From contig MLAK01001071.1 in the NCBI GenBank assembly GCA_001839685.1, forward strand, positions 96,314 through 160,313: DNA of 64,000 nucleotides, read 5' to 3'. The stretch's first letter is position 1. Each line of letters opens with the position of its first letter. The notes below the pieces were generated by a model. It was not told where the DNA came from, ran no database searches, and saw only the letters and a program-made list of their open reading frames with translations. Source of the DNA: Tritrichomonas foetus. Its lineage: Eukaryota > Parabasalia > Tritrichomonadida > Tritrichomonadidae. The position numbers and the translations under genes were made by a program. Positions 29,467-39,300 of this stretch are shown here, piece by piece.

Positions 29467-30898
29467 TTATTCTACTGATAGAAATTCATTTTTCTCTGAA
29501 ATAATATCATTATAGACAATATAATTGGTTCGAATGTTTTTTTCACAAATTTCTGAAATATGCATATTTTGACTTCTCTTCATTTCAGATTGTTCATCAA
29601 TCACATTTGTATCATCTAAAATATTAATTGGGCATGAGGTATAATCTGGAATCATTATTGAACTTGATGATTCTTCAGAAATAAGTTCGCTAGAATCGTT
29701 GGTTTGTTTCTTTATATCCTTGATTAAACATTTTATTACAATAGCAGAAAAAAATGAAGTTAGAATTAAAATCATTAGTAAGAAAAAGATTGAAATTTTA
29801 ATTAATGCACTTTGAGCCTCTTTCAGATCTTTATTTTTATTAGAATCAACACTTATAGATTTTTGATCATTGCCTGAAAACTCTCGAGTGCGAATTGGAT
29901 AAAACATTGTATGAAATATGTGATATGGAGTTGCAGAAATTAGTGAATGTTCGGAATTTTCTGACGAATTCAAAATACATGATTTTTGATTGAGAAAGGA
30001 AAATTTGGAATAACTGTTGACAATATTTGAAATGAAGCATCCATCACTTAAACTAAACAAGTTTTTACCATGAAATATTAGTTTATCATGGGCAATATCT
30101 GCTTGACACCAAAAAACTGCAAATAAATATTTTGGCCTTTCCATGATGATACGTTCTGCCATTCGAAGATCAATTGCTAGATCTTTCAGATTTTTGCGAA
30201 AGTTATCAATCATGAAGCAACAATCATTGATATTAATATCACAAAATCTGAAAACAAACATTGCAGGGACATCATCACGATATTCCATATAAAACTGACA
30301 ATATTCAAAAGAAGCAGGACTTTTCAGAAGTTCACACATATATAATTTGGCATTATTAAAAATCGTAATATTTTTAAAAAATCCCACTTTTTTTTGCTTT
30401 TGTTTTGAAAGAAGTTCGAAGAGGACTTTCGGTGAATCCAGGCTACTTCTAGAATCTGAATCTATCTTGAAGAAACTGTTTTCACAATATAAATAAATAT
30501 TGCCGAGATAAAATGTGGTTTCTTGTGAAGTTACTGTGAAATAGCACTTGCAACTTCGAATCATAACAGTTGAGTTTTTATTTAAATCGGCGTTAAATCC
30601 ATAGATTGAGATAAAATTTGGAGCAGTTATTAAACATTTCTCCAAATACAAAAAATATATATTATCCCCATTAAAAACATGATCGCTACGAACTGGATGA
30701 AATGTACAACTAACAAATGATACAAAAAAATATTTGTTCTGAATCAAAGTAAAAGCCGGAATCATTGTTATCAAATGTGGCGTCCTTAACTGAACAGTTT
30801 TTGGTGACCATAACTGTATTTGGACAATAAGAAATGGAATTTTCGATTTCAGGTTGAATGATTCTGAAAAGAATCAAGGAGAAAACGAAAAAGAGCAT
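29467..30898 (-). CDS. Single-pass surface protein, frameshifted in a T7 run
   Basis: Two overlapping minus-strand frames join into one protein of about 477 residues. The first starts at the ATG at 30898 with a signal peptide (MLFFVFSLILFRIIQ). It continues through KDATFDNNDSGFYFDSEQ to a T7 run (A7 at 30724-30730 on the plus strand), after which the other frame continues FFVSFVSCTFHPVRSD. Removing one T would join them, so this is either a sequencing error or a fresh pseudogene. The ectodomain has short repeats with 'C.F/CYF' beta-helix character, then a membrane helix (SIFFLLMILILTSFFSAIVI) and a Ser/Glu-rich cytosolic tail. I recognise no enzymatic domain. It is a type I surface protein by topology. 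A TTTTTCA box 14 nt before the ATG supports the upstream start. Confidence 0.6.
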
Positions 30899-30912
30899 TG
30901 AACAAAGTTAAT

Positions 30913-30919
30913 TGAAAAA
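30913..30919 (-). promoter_or_regulatory. TTTTTCA start-proximal element
   Basis: Minus-strand TTTTTCA (context GCTTTTTCAATT), 14 nt before the ATG of the surface protein. It supports the upstream start across the frameshift. Confidence 0.4.
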
Positions 30920-31095
30920 GCTTTCGATTGAAAGCTTTACTTTTATTTACTCAAAAAATTTGGCGATGTAAAGTTTTTAATTTATTTCAATACTTTATTT
31001 TTCATTCAAGACGATTGTGTTGATAGCAGTACTGCTTCATGTTGTTAGGAAATCCAGCCAATGCTTATATTTATAAATGAATAAAGCAGAATCAC

Positions 31096-31502
31096 ATGTT
31101 CATGTCAAGACAAGATAATCCTTATGTTCCAGTTCAGCAGGAATGTAGGTTTGATTATGAAACAAGTGTTGGATATCTTGAAAGACCGGTTATGTTTCTT
31201 ATAGTGAAGATTTACTACAAAAATGTGTTTCAACAGATGCTGCTGTTGTTGCAATTGACGCTGGCAGATCTTCTTTCAAGTTATAAAACAATGGAATTTA
31301 TTTTGAGGATTCATACTATAAAGTGAGTCAAAATCACGCGATTGGTGTTGTTGGATAAGGGACTGATGAAGTTGGAGCAGACATTTGGATTATTACGAAA
31401 AGCTGGGGACTCTCATGGGGAGAAAATGGATACATGAGGATGTTCTGTGGAACTATTGCGTGTGGAGTTTGAAATTATGTCCAATTTGCTGCAATGACGA
31501 AA
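31096..31502 (+). pseudogene. Papain-family (C1A, cathepsin L-like) peptidase pseudogene
   Basis: The C-terminal part of a cysteine peptidase. It reads VQQECRFDYETSVGYL, shifts frame, then reads DAAVVAIDAGRSSFKL, stop, NNGIYFEDSYYKVSQNHAIG, VVG, stop, GTDEVGADIWIITKSWG and LSWGENGYMRM, and after CGTIACGV a further stop. The catalytic His context (NHAIGVVGYG-type) is there. The usual NSWG Asn has become Lys (TKSWG). The N-terminal half with the catalytic Cys is absent upstream. Two of the stops (TAA) replace Tyr codons expected by the family, and the third (TGA) replaces Gly. One frameshift, three stops and the truncation make it dead. Intact relatives are secreted or lysosomal proteases, a large family in trichomonads. 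Confidence 0.85.
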
Positions 31503-31801
31503 CCCGGTTCTTCAGTATAATATTGGCTTTTCCTTTTCCTCCTTTTTTCTTTAATTTTTTCAATAATATATATAGATATAGATATGTATTTTGAAAAACT
31601 CAATTTTTTTTATTATCATCATAAAATTATATAATCATTCATTACATGCAGGAAAATCAAAGAGTTTTATTTGTTTTTGGTCTTGTAGTTTTTGTCTTTC
31701 AACTTATGAATTTAAATTAATTGATAGGTGAATTATCAAATACACTGGTTTTATGAAAAAGTGGATAAGAGAAATGATGTATTTCATTTTTATGAAATTT
31801 T
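31503..31801. other. Intergenic region upstream of the TM9 gene
   Basis: No ORF. It contains TATATAGATATAGATATG near 31568 and GAAAAAGTGGATAAG about 45 nt before the TM9 ATG. Confidence 0.4.
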
Positions 31802-33592
31802 ATGTTCTTTTGGGTGATTTTTTCAGCTACTAGTTATATATTAGAGCCTGATACTAATTTTTATATGGATCAAGATCCAATAAATATCTACGTTAATCCA
31901 ATACAAAGTACGAATAGATTAATTACCTATTCATATTCTACATTTAATTTATTTTGTCAAGCAACTCAGCAAGAACAATTTAGCTCATTCACTCAAAATC
32001 TAATTGGTGAATCTTTTGAAATCTCCCCAATATCATTAGTTTTAAATAATAATGAAAATTGCCATTATATTTGCCGAAAAACATACACACAAGAACAAAA
32101 AGAAATCCTATATTTTCTTATTGATAATCATTATAAAATGAAAATGAAAGCTGATAATATTCCAATGACTGTTGATGTTGGAACTGATGATAATGGTTTT
32201 CCTATATATACCAATGGATATAATATTGGCTTTCGGGAAAATTCTATGAAAAAACATGGATTAATTCCAGGATATCATTATTTAACAACACATTTAAATA
32301 TAACAATCTATTTATTGAAAGATATCAATTTAGGAACTTATACTATTACGAGATTTCAGATTGTCCCAATATCTCACCTATATCAAGCACCGTGTGTCTT
32401 TGAATATGCATCAGCACTAGAAAATACAACTGATGTTGTTTATTCTTATTCAGTCAACTTTTTGGTTGATGACAATCTCAAAAATGAAAATCGTTTTTAT
32501 TCACATGTAAAATATCATTATCATATCCCACTGAATCGAGATCAGTATCTACTCACATCTATTATATCTATGATTATTATAGTAAGTGGAATAATATATA
32601 TAATAAAAACAATTTTTGGTTTCCACAATAAACTACAAAGTGAAAGCAGTACCTTAGAAGTAATAAGTCGCGACATTTTCAGGGGACCAAAAAATCAAGT
32701 AACTTTATCAATTTTTGTCAGTTCAGGATTGACAGCATTTGCTATCATTTCTATAATTTTATTATTATTATCACTCAATTTCTTTGGACCTGCAAAATAT
32801 GATAGCATTATCAAAGTATTAATTATCTTGTATTTACTTTTTTCTCCAATTTTGGCTTTTTTATATACTTACTTCTATATTTTGATGGGTGGAATGAATT
32901 GGAGAAGATTAACTGTACTCTCATTATTTTCTCAATTAATATTTGTTTGTGTTATTTTTGGTAGTCAACATCTTCAATCAGTTATTTATGAATCTTCTGG
33001 AACAATTAGCTTTAAAAGATTTTGCATATTATTTGGTTTTTTAGCTTTCTCTTTTATAATACAATTAATTACAGTATTCCTGACAATCATATTCAGATTA
33101 TATAAAAGACCAATAGAATCTAACTTAATTCCAAGAAAAATTCCTTTTAAACCGATTTTTTTATTTTCTGAAGCTGTAGAAAATATTGTTGGTTTCGTGA
33201 CATATGTTATTATTTCACCAATTTTTCATTCAATTTTGAATTCATTTTGGGAAAAATATGTTTTGTTTGGTGTTTTTCATTTTCTAATTTTTGATTATTT
33301 GAAAATGTTATTTGTATCATCAGTAATAACGATGGTTTTTATCATCATAAAATTGAAAAAAGCTGATTATGAATGGTGGTGGATTTCTTTCAAAGCACCA
33401 GCGCACACCAGTGTGATCATATTTTTAGGCTCAGTGAGATATTGGATGAAAAATATGAATACATTTGATCAAGACAATGCTTTTATATTCTTCTTTAATA
33501 TTTTTATTTTTATATTTTTTGTTGGAATTATTAATGGTGGTTTTGGTTTTCTATTATCATTATTTCTACTAAGAATTTTATATAAGCAATAG
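31802..33592 (+). CDS. Transmembrane 9 superfamily protein (nonaspanin/EMP70)
   Basis: A 596-residue protein. A short hydrophobic N-terminus (MFFWVIFSATSYIL) acts as signal peptide. A luminal domain to ~245 follows, with the family-typical FREN-like segment (YNIGFRENSMKKHGLIPGYH, compare G-f--) and a conserved end, PLNRDQYLLTS. Nine membrane helices run from ~250 to the C-terminus, with the GGMNWRRL loop between helices 3 and 4 and SFKAPAHTS in the later conserved loop (normally SF.sGGstay). The C-terminus ends LRILYKQ. TM9SF proteins reside in Golgi and endosomes and sort membrane proteins. The length matches the usual 580-660. The first ATG after an in-frame TGA (31793-31795) is used as start. 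Confidence 0.9.
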   Translation: MFFWVIFSATSYILEPDTNFYMDQDPINIYVNPIQSTNRLITYSYSTFNLFCQATQQEQFSSFTQNLIGESFEISPISLVLNNNENCHYICRKTYTQEQKEILYFLIDNHYKMKMKADNIPMTVDVGTDDNGFPIYTNGYNIGFRENSMKKHGLIPGYHYLTTHLNITIYLLKDINLGTYTITRFQIVPISHLYQAPCVFEYASALENTTDVVYSYSVNFLVDDNLKNENRFYSHVKYHYHIPLNRDQYLLTSIISMIIIVSGIIYIIKTIFGFHNKLQSESSTLEVISRDIFRGPKNQVTLSIFVSSGLTAFAIISIILLLLSLNFFGPAKYDSIIKVLIILYLLFSPILAFLYTYFYILMGGMNWRRLTVLSLFSQLIFVCVIFGSQHLQSVIYESSGTISFKRFCILFGFLAFSFIIQLITVFLTIIFRLYKRPIESNLIPRKIPFKPIFLFSEAVENIVGFVTYVIISPIFHSILNSFWEKYVLFGVFHFLIFDYLKMLFVSSVITMVFIIIKLKKADYEWWWISFKAPAHTSVIIFLGSVRYWMKNMNTFDQDNAFIFFFNIFIFIFFVGIINGGFGFLLSLFLLRILYKQ

Positions 33593-33678
33593 TGGCAACT
33601 AACTTTCTTTATTCCGACAAAAAAAGCATAAAACAACTGTTGGAATTTAGACAGACAACTACAAATTATTTTTAATAG

Positions 33679-36036
33679 TTATTCAAGAAGATTGTTGTTG
33701 TGTAAATAAGATAAAACATCAAAAACAATGACTGAACAATTTGTAAAACGATTAAATGAAGTTATTGTTGATTGTAAACAATGTGCAAAGTCATGAGCAC
33801 TATTTGAACGATCTAAAACTTTTGAAATGATATCTGAAGAAATGGTCATAAATGATTTTACTTTTGTTATTAAAATGTATTTGATTGAAGAATTGAGTTT
33901 TAATTTAACAAATTCATTTTTCCCGGTATCTTCTTTTAGAACAAGATAAGAGTTTTGATAAAAACTTAGTTGTGTGAAAGCATTGTCTTGGTTGATGACT
34001 AGTAAAATATCATCATTGTTTAAAATTCCAATAAGTTTTTGATTATACACAAAGAACAAAGAAAACTTGATTTCATTTTTAGATAATTTCATTTCTTTTT
34101 TTATAAAACCATATTCTAGATTTATTTGATTGGTGTTATTCTGTTCATTGCTGATGAATTTTTGAATCAATAATAAATCATTAATATCTGAAAACATGGC
34201 AAATAATTGGGTAAAATCGCAATCGTTTTGATAAATCATATTTTCCTGACATTCATTCATACCAACAAAATTAGTAAAATGAATATATTTGGAAATACTA
34301 CGATTGCAAAGTCTAAGTTTTGAATGAGTAAAAATAGGTATTATAAAGGAATTCACCAAATTTAAGTACCTTAAATGATTTAGACTGCCCAAATTTATTT
34401 CATCATTGAGTTGAAGATAAGATAAGTTCAAATATTTGAGTTTTGGTGCACGTAATTTTTCAAAGTTGAGATTTGAAAATGGGTTAGCAGATATATCCAA
34501 ATGGATTAATTTCGGAAAACTCAATTGATCAACAGGAAATGCTTCTAAGCGATTCTGTGATAAATTCAAATACTTTAAATTTCTTAATATGGCTAAATTT
34601 ATATTGGTGATGCGATTATGTGATAGATTTAATAACTCAAGAGATTTAGGTAAATTCATCAAACATTCATCAAATATAATATCATTTCCAATACATGAAA
34701 GTTCAACTAATTCATAATATTTTGATAGTATTTTGGGAACATGCTTTATTTCACAATAATTCAAAATCACATGCTCAATACATTTTGGGAATTCACCAAT
34801 TTCCTCAATTGGATTAAATGATAAATCAATAAAACGAACAGTTGATTCAGAAATTCCTAAAGGCAGCGAGCTAATATGATTAAAAGAAGCTATTATTTTT
34901 AATAAAGACGCTATTTCGAAAATCTCTTGAGGAATTTCAAAAATATCGTTTCCAGAAATATCAAGAAGAGTAATTCTATTAAAAATGTTGCATTTGTCTA
35001 ATTTGACAATTCTATTAAAAGAAAATTTTAATTGTGTTAAATTGACAAAGGGTAAGTTTGAAATTAAATTGTTGGAAAAATTAATTGATGTAATGTTATC
35101 ACCATTAATTGGATTAATTTCTTTGATTAAATTATGAGAGATATTCAATGTTGTCATGAAAGGAGGTAAATCTAAAAGTTTCTCAATTTTATTAAAAGAT
35201 ATATCAGAAATAATTAACGAAGAATTCATAAAATTCTCGATATCATTTATTTCATTATTGTGAATATACATATGAGTGAGTGTGTCAGGAAGTTCTGGAA
35301 TTTCTTCAATTTTATTAAAAGAGGCATCAAGAGTTCGAAGAATTGGCGAAAATGTTTGAAAATTTGGAAGTTTGCGAATTTGATTATGAGAAACATCAAA
35401 AATTAAAAGATCTGGAAAAATCAAATCTTTTGAAATTTCGGAAATATTATTTCGGCTCAAAGTCAAGCGAGTTAAATGCGACAATGTAGACATATTCAAA
35501 GTATTCACATCATTAGAAATATCATTTGTGATATAATTGGAAACATCAATTTTTGTAAATAAATTATGTTCTGCATTTAAAATTGTCAAATTTTTAAATA
35601 AAACAGGAATCGTTGTGAGCTTATTAAAACTAATATCGAGATTAGAAAGTGTGTCATTATCTATTTGAGGTAATATTGATAGTTGATTATGTGACAAGTT
35701 TAATCTTTTAAGTGTTTTGATTTCCAGAAGTTCTTTCGGAATTTCAGTGATATGATTATATGACAAATCAAGATTTTTTAAGATTGGATAAGATAATAAC
35801 GATTCTATTATATTTTTTGGTATAGATGAATAGTTATTTAAAGACAGAACACAACTAATTAAGTTATTCAAATTGGAAGGAATGCTGGCAATATGATTTC
35901 GTGACAAAATTAAGGATTTGATTGAATCATTATTAGTTATTAGGAAAGGGATCTCTTGTAAATTTTGATTTGTAAGGTTCACAACTTCAGTTGTATCATT
36001 AATTTCTGTTGTTATTGCAGAATTTCCTGACCCCAT
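33679..36036 (-). CDS. Myristoylation-type LRR protein with degenerate PP2C domain
   Basis: A 785-residue protein. The N-terminus MGSGNS has Gly2 and Ser6, a strong N-myristoylation consensus, so membrane attachment is likely. About 22 leucine-rich repeats (residues ~17-565) follow the LxxLxLSxNxIxxIP pattern, for example NLDLSYNHITEIP and RLNLSHNQLSILP. Residues ~575-780 align in order with PP2C phosphatases. VGMNECQENMI sits where GxRxxxED is expected, LFAMFSDIND replaces FGVFDGHGG, and KLIGILNNDDILLVINQDNA sits at the vAnvGDSraVl strand. YILITKVKSF stands for fliLASDGLWD, and TNCSVIVFDVL for DNxSVIVIDL. All metal-binding Asp of DGHGG, SDG and DN appear lost, so this is a predicted pseudophosphatase of LRR-PP2C (PHLPP/Cyr1-like) build. 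Confidence 0.75.
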   Translation of the reverse strand: MGSGNSAITTEINDTTEVVNLTNQNLQEIPFLITNNDSIKSLILSRNHIASIPSNLNNLISCVLSLNNYSSIPKNIIESLLSYPILKNLDLSYNHITEIPKELLEIKTLKRLNLSHNQLSILPQIDNDTLSNLDISFNKLTTIPVLFKNLTILNAEHNLFTKIDVSNYITNDISNDVNTLNMSTLSHLTRLTLSRNNISEISKDLIFPDLLIFDVSHNQIRKLPNFQTFSPILRTLDASFNKIEEIPELPDTLTHMYIHNNEINDIENFMNSSLIISDISFNKIEKLLDLPPFMTTLNISHNLIKEINPINGDNITSINFSNNLISNLPFVNLTQLKFSFNRIVKLDKCNIFNRITLLDISGNDIFEIPQEIFEIASLLKIIASFNHISSLPLGISESTVRFIDLSFNPIEEIGEFPKCIEHVILNYCEIKHVPKILSKYYELVELSCIGNDIIFDECLMNLPKSLELLNLSHNRITNINLAILRNLKYLNLSQNRLEAFPVDQLSFPKLIHLDISANPFSNLNFEKLRAPKLKYLNLSYLQLNDEINLGSLNHLRYLNLVNSFIIPIFTHSKLRLCNRSISKYIHFTNFVGMNECQENMIYQNDCDFTQLFAMFSDINDLLLIQKFISNEQNNTNQINLEYGFIKKEMKLSKNEIKFSLFFVYNQKLIGILNNDDILLVINQDNAFTQLSFYQNSYLVLKEDTGKNEFVKLKLNSSIKYILITKVKSFMTISSDIISKVLDRSNSAHDFAHCLQSTITSFNRFTNCSVIVFDVLSYLHNNNLLE

Positions 36037-36300
36037 TGGAAGAGACCATGTAAGTAATGAAATTAATTCACAATAAGTTCATATGACAAATACTTTTATT
36101 TAAATAAATTGATAGTCTATTTGGTCATGAAAATCATCAAAAAAGTAAGACAAACGTTGGTCATAAACTATTTAATTTCCAAAACTTTTTGAGTGATTAT
36201 CTGGTCATAACATCCCAATTATTTCATCATATAAAGTATTAAAAAAGTTTGAAATATAAATTCCGTTATTTAATTCATATTTCCCCACAAAAATATAAAC
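36037..36300. promoter_or_regulatory. Divergent intergenic region with repeated TGGTCAT motifs
   Basis: Between the divergent LRR and HYDIN genes. It has three GGTCAT copies (near 36121, 36156 and 36202, two extended to GGTCATAAAC and GGTCATAACA) and AAACTTTTTGAG at 36182-36193. These motifs recur upstream of other genes in the window, so this is a likely shared promoter region. Confidence 0.45.
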
Positions 36301-36307
36301 TTTTTCA
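36301..36307 (+). promoter_or_regulatory. TTTTTCA start-proximal element
   Basis: TTTTTCA (context AACTTTTTCAGAG), 18 nt before the HYDIN ATG. It supports that start over an upstream GTG at 36311. Confidence 0.4.
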
Positions 36308-36325
36308 GAGGTGAAAACTAAAAAA

Positions 36326-39300
36326 ATGAGCGAAATAACGAACTTGATCCGCGTTGAGCCAACGAAAGTCTTATTTCCTCATACATACATCTCTTCGATA
36401 TCGCGACTAACAATTAAGATCATCAATGACTCTGATTCTAACATAACTTTCGAGTGGCGCAAATATTCGTCAACAGAAAAAGAAAATTCGATTTTAAGCA
36501 ACACTGACACATCAATTATTGAAGAAAGACAAAAATTCGGAAGTATGTTTTTATATTCGTCACCAATTTTCACTTTTGAACCACCAAATGGGGAAATTTG
36601 GGCAAAACGATCTCAAGATTTTCTTATTTCTTTCACACCCGAGCTTGCGCAAATCTACGATGATGACACTTATTTGTATATTAAAGAGACAGGTCAAAGA
36701 ATTCACCTTCCACTTCACGGAGCTGGATTGCCGCCAGACGCGAGATTTGATATCGATGCAATTAATATCGGTCATGTTGCCCTTGAAAGTATTTTAGAAT
36801 ATAAAGTAACACTTGAAAATGTTGGGAAAGTGGGTGTTGATTTTTCAATTGAAAGGAAAAAAGATACAGAAATGTTATTTGAATTTTCACCTGACCATGG
36901 TCATATTCCTATTGATCAACGATTAGAAATTAATGTGAAATTTACGGCAAATGCAGTTGGTTCATTTAATGAAGTTTTTACTTTTTTAATAAAAGGTGCA
37001 ACTCAATTTCATCCAACTTTGACCTTGTACGGAAGAGTAATTGGACCTTCTTTTGTATTGAGTACAAAAATGATCGATTTTGGTACAATTAGTTTCGGTT
37101 TTTTATATTCACAAACATTTGAAATTGAAAATAAATCACCAATTCCTTTTGATTACGCTTTAAGATTAAATCAAGATGGTTCTTTTGCTCGAAGAGAATT
37201 TACAATTACACCAACAACAGGTACAATAGGGAAATATATGAAACAACAAGTGAAACTTGAATTTATTCCAGTTTCTATCAAAAAATATGATGTTTCTTTA
37301 CATTTTGATATTTATAAATACAGTGAAAGTTTAGCAACTATCCCAATAACTGCAGTTTGCATTTGTCCAGATGTTAAAATAGATAATCCACTCATTGATA
37401 TGGGAAATCTATTCATTGGATATCCTTATAAATCATCTATTCAAATAACAGACCAATCTGAATATCCAGCGAAATATGAATTTGTTCCAGCTAATGATAC
37501 TTCTCAACTACAAGCGAAAACTGTTGTTGCAAAACCAAATGGTAGTATTGATCCATTACAAACAGTTGAATTCAACTTTACAATAACACCTACACAACTT
37601 GGCCCAATAGCAATTACACAATATATTAAAGTGTATGGAAGTGATGATCCACCTCTTCCTTTTGTAATTAAAGCAGTTTGCTCAGGACCAAATATTGTTT
37701 TATCATCAAAAGAAATTAATTTTAATAATGTTCAATTATTAAAAGAAGTGACACAACCATTAAAATTACATAATAAATCATTAATTCCTGCAAATTTTAC
37801 TGCAAATATAGTAAGTCCAGATGGTGGATATCAAGTTTCTCCAGAATCAGGCTGGATTGAGCCAAATGGAACATTTGATTTATTATTACGAGCTTTTTTT
37901 GATGATAATATTGTATTTGCAGGAAAACTTAATCTTATTTTTGAACATCTGAACCCCATTTCATTAGATATCAAAGCCACTGGTATTGGCTCTCCAATTT
38001 TATCTGATATTGATATGTCGAAAGTTAATCTTGGCTATATTTTTAGTGAGAAACCTTACATTAAGAAAGTAGTTTTCACGAATAATGGTCGTCGAGCACA
38101 AGATATTCGATGGATTCAACAAAAACCAAAAATTGAAGGCCCTGCTTCAGCTGTTTTTAATTTTCATATTACTCCTGATCAAGCAATTATTGAACCGCAT
38201 ACATCGCAAGAATTTGTTTTTTCTTTTCAATGTAATAAAACAGCATCATTTACTTTAGGATTGACATGTAATACAACACAGAAACGAAAACGAATTGATT
38301 TATTTACTCCTATTTTTTCTGGATCTTTTGTTTGTCCAGAAGTTAAATTATCTAAAAAGGAAATCGAATTTAAGCATGTTCATGACACAAGATCAGAAGA
38401 AGAAATGTCTCAAGGTTTAGTTCCTGTTCAAGAATTATTAAAAACTATGGAAGATTCATTGGATATAATGAATCATTCAAAGCTTCCTTTACATATTTTT
38501 GTTGATTGCCCACCTCCATTCACTTGCGACGTTGCTAATTTTGATTTAGAAATTGGTGAAGCAAAAGCATTAACAGTGAAGTTTGATCCTTCTTTTAAAA
38601 ATGATTTCATTTCCGAAACAATTTCGAAAAAATTAACATTTTCTTTTCAAGGTCATCCCCAAAAGCATTCCGTCACGTTGAAAGGAAATATTATTTTCCC
38701 TAATCTTTTATTTTCACCTACAGATAAACTTAATTTTGGAATCTTAATGACAAACACTGAACAATCCAAAGATGTTGAAGTTACCAATACAAGTGAATTG
38801 CCTGTCGATTTTGAATGGCAATTATTACCTAATAAAAATGGCACAGAAATCGCCAAAATTTTTGATATTTATCCAACAAGAGCACATCTTGAACCCTTTG
38901 AAAAAGGTGTAACGCGCTTTAGCTTTTTCTCAATGAGTAGTGCTGAAGGAAAAAGCGCCAGATACTCAGGAACAGCTGTCTGTCATGTAATTGGTGGTCC
39001 TGAATATACAATGCAATTGAAAGGTGGATCTGCTGTAATTCAATATAAATTGGAACCAATTCATATTGAATTAGGATCCAGAGGATATAAGGAAGTGAAT
39101 ACGCATACGATGACACTTCAAAATATGAGTGATGCCCCAATTAATTATTCCGTTAAAATTCCAAGAGGCTGTAAATTCAGTGAAATCAAAGTTGAGCCAA
39201 GTGATGGATCTTTGCCTATTGGTGCATCAATAAAATTAAATCTTTCAATTGTCGGTGGCCTTCCAATGAAATACAATGAGCAATTTTTCGTTCAAATTGG

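Noticed and set aside
29321..29515. Short ORF starting MGTCSSHKF, which looked like an N-myristoylated protein
   Set aside because: After ~16 codons it becomes poly-Lys from the A43 run and then random sequence. No gene signal.
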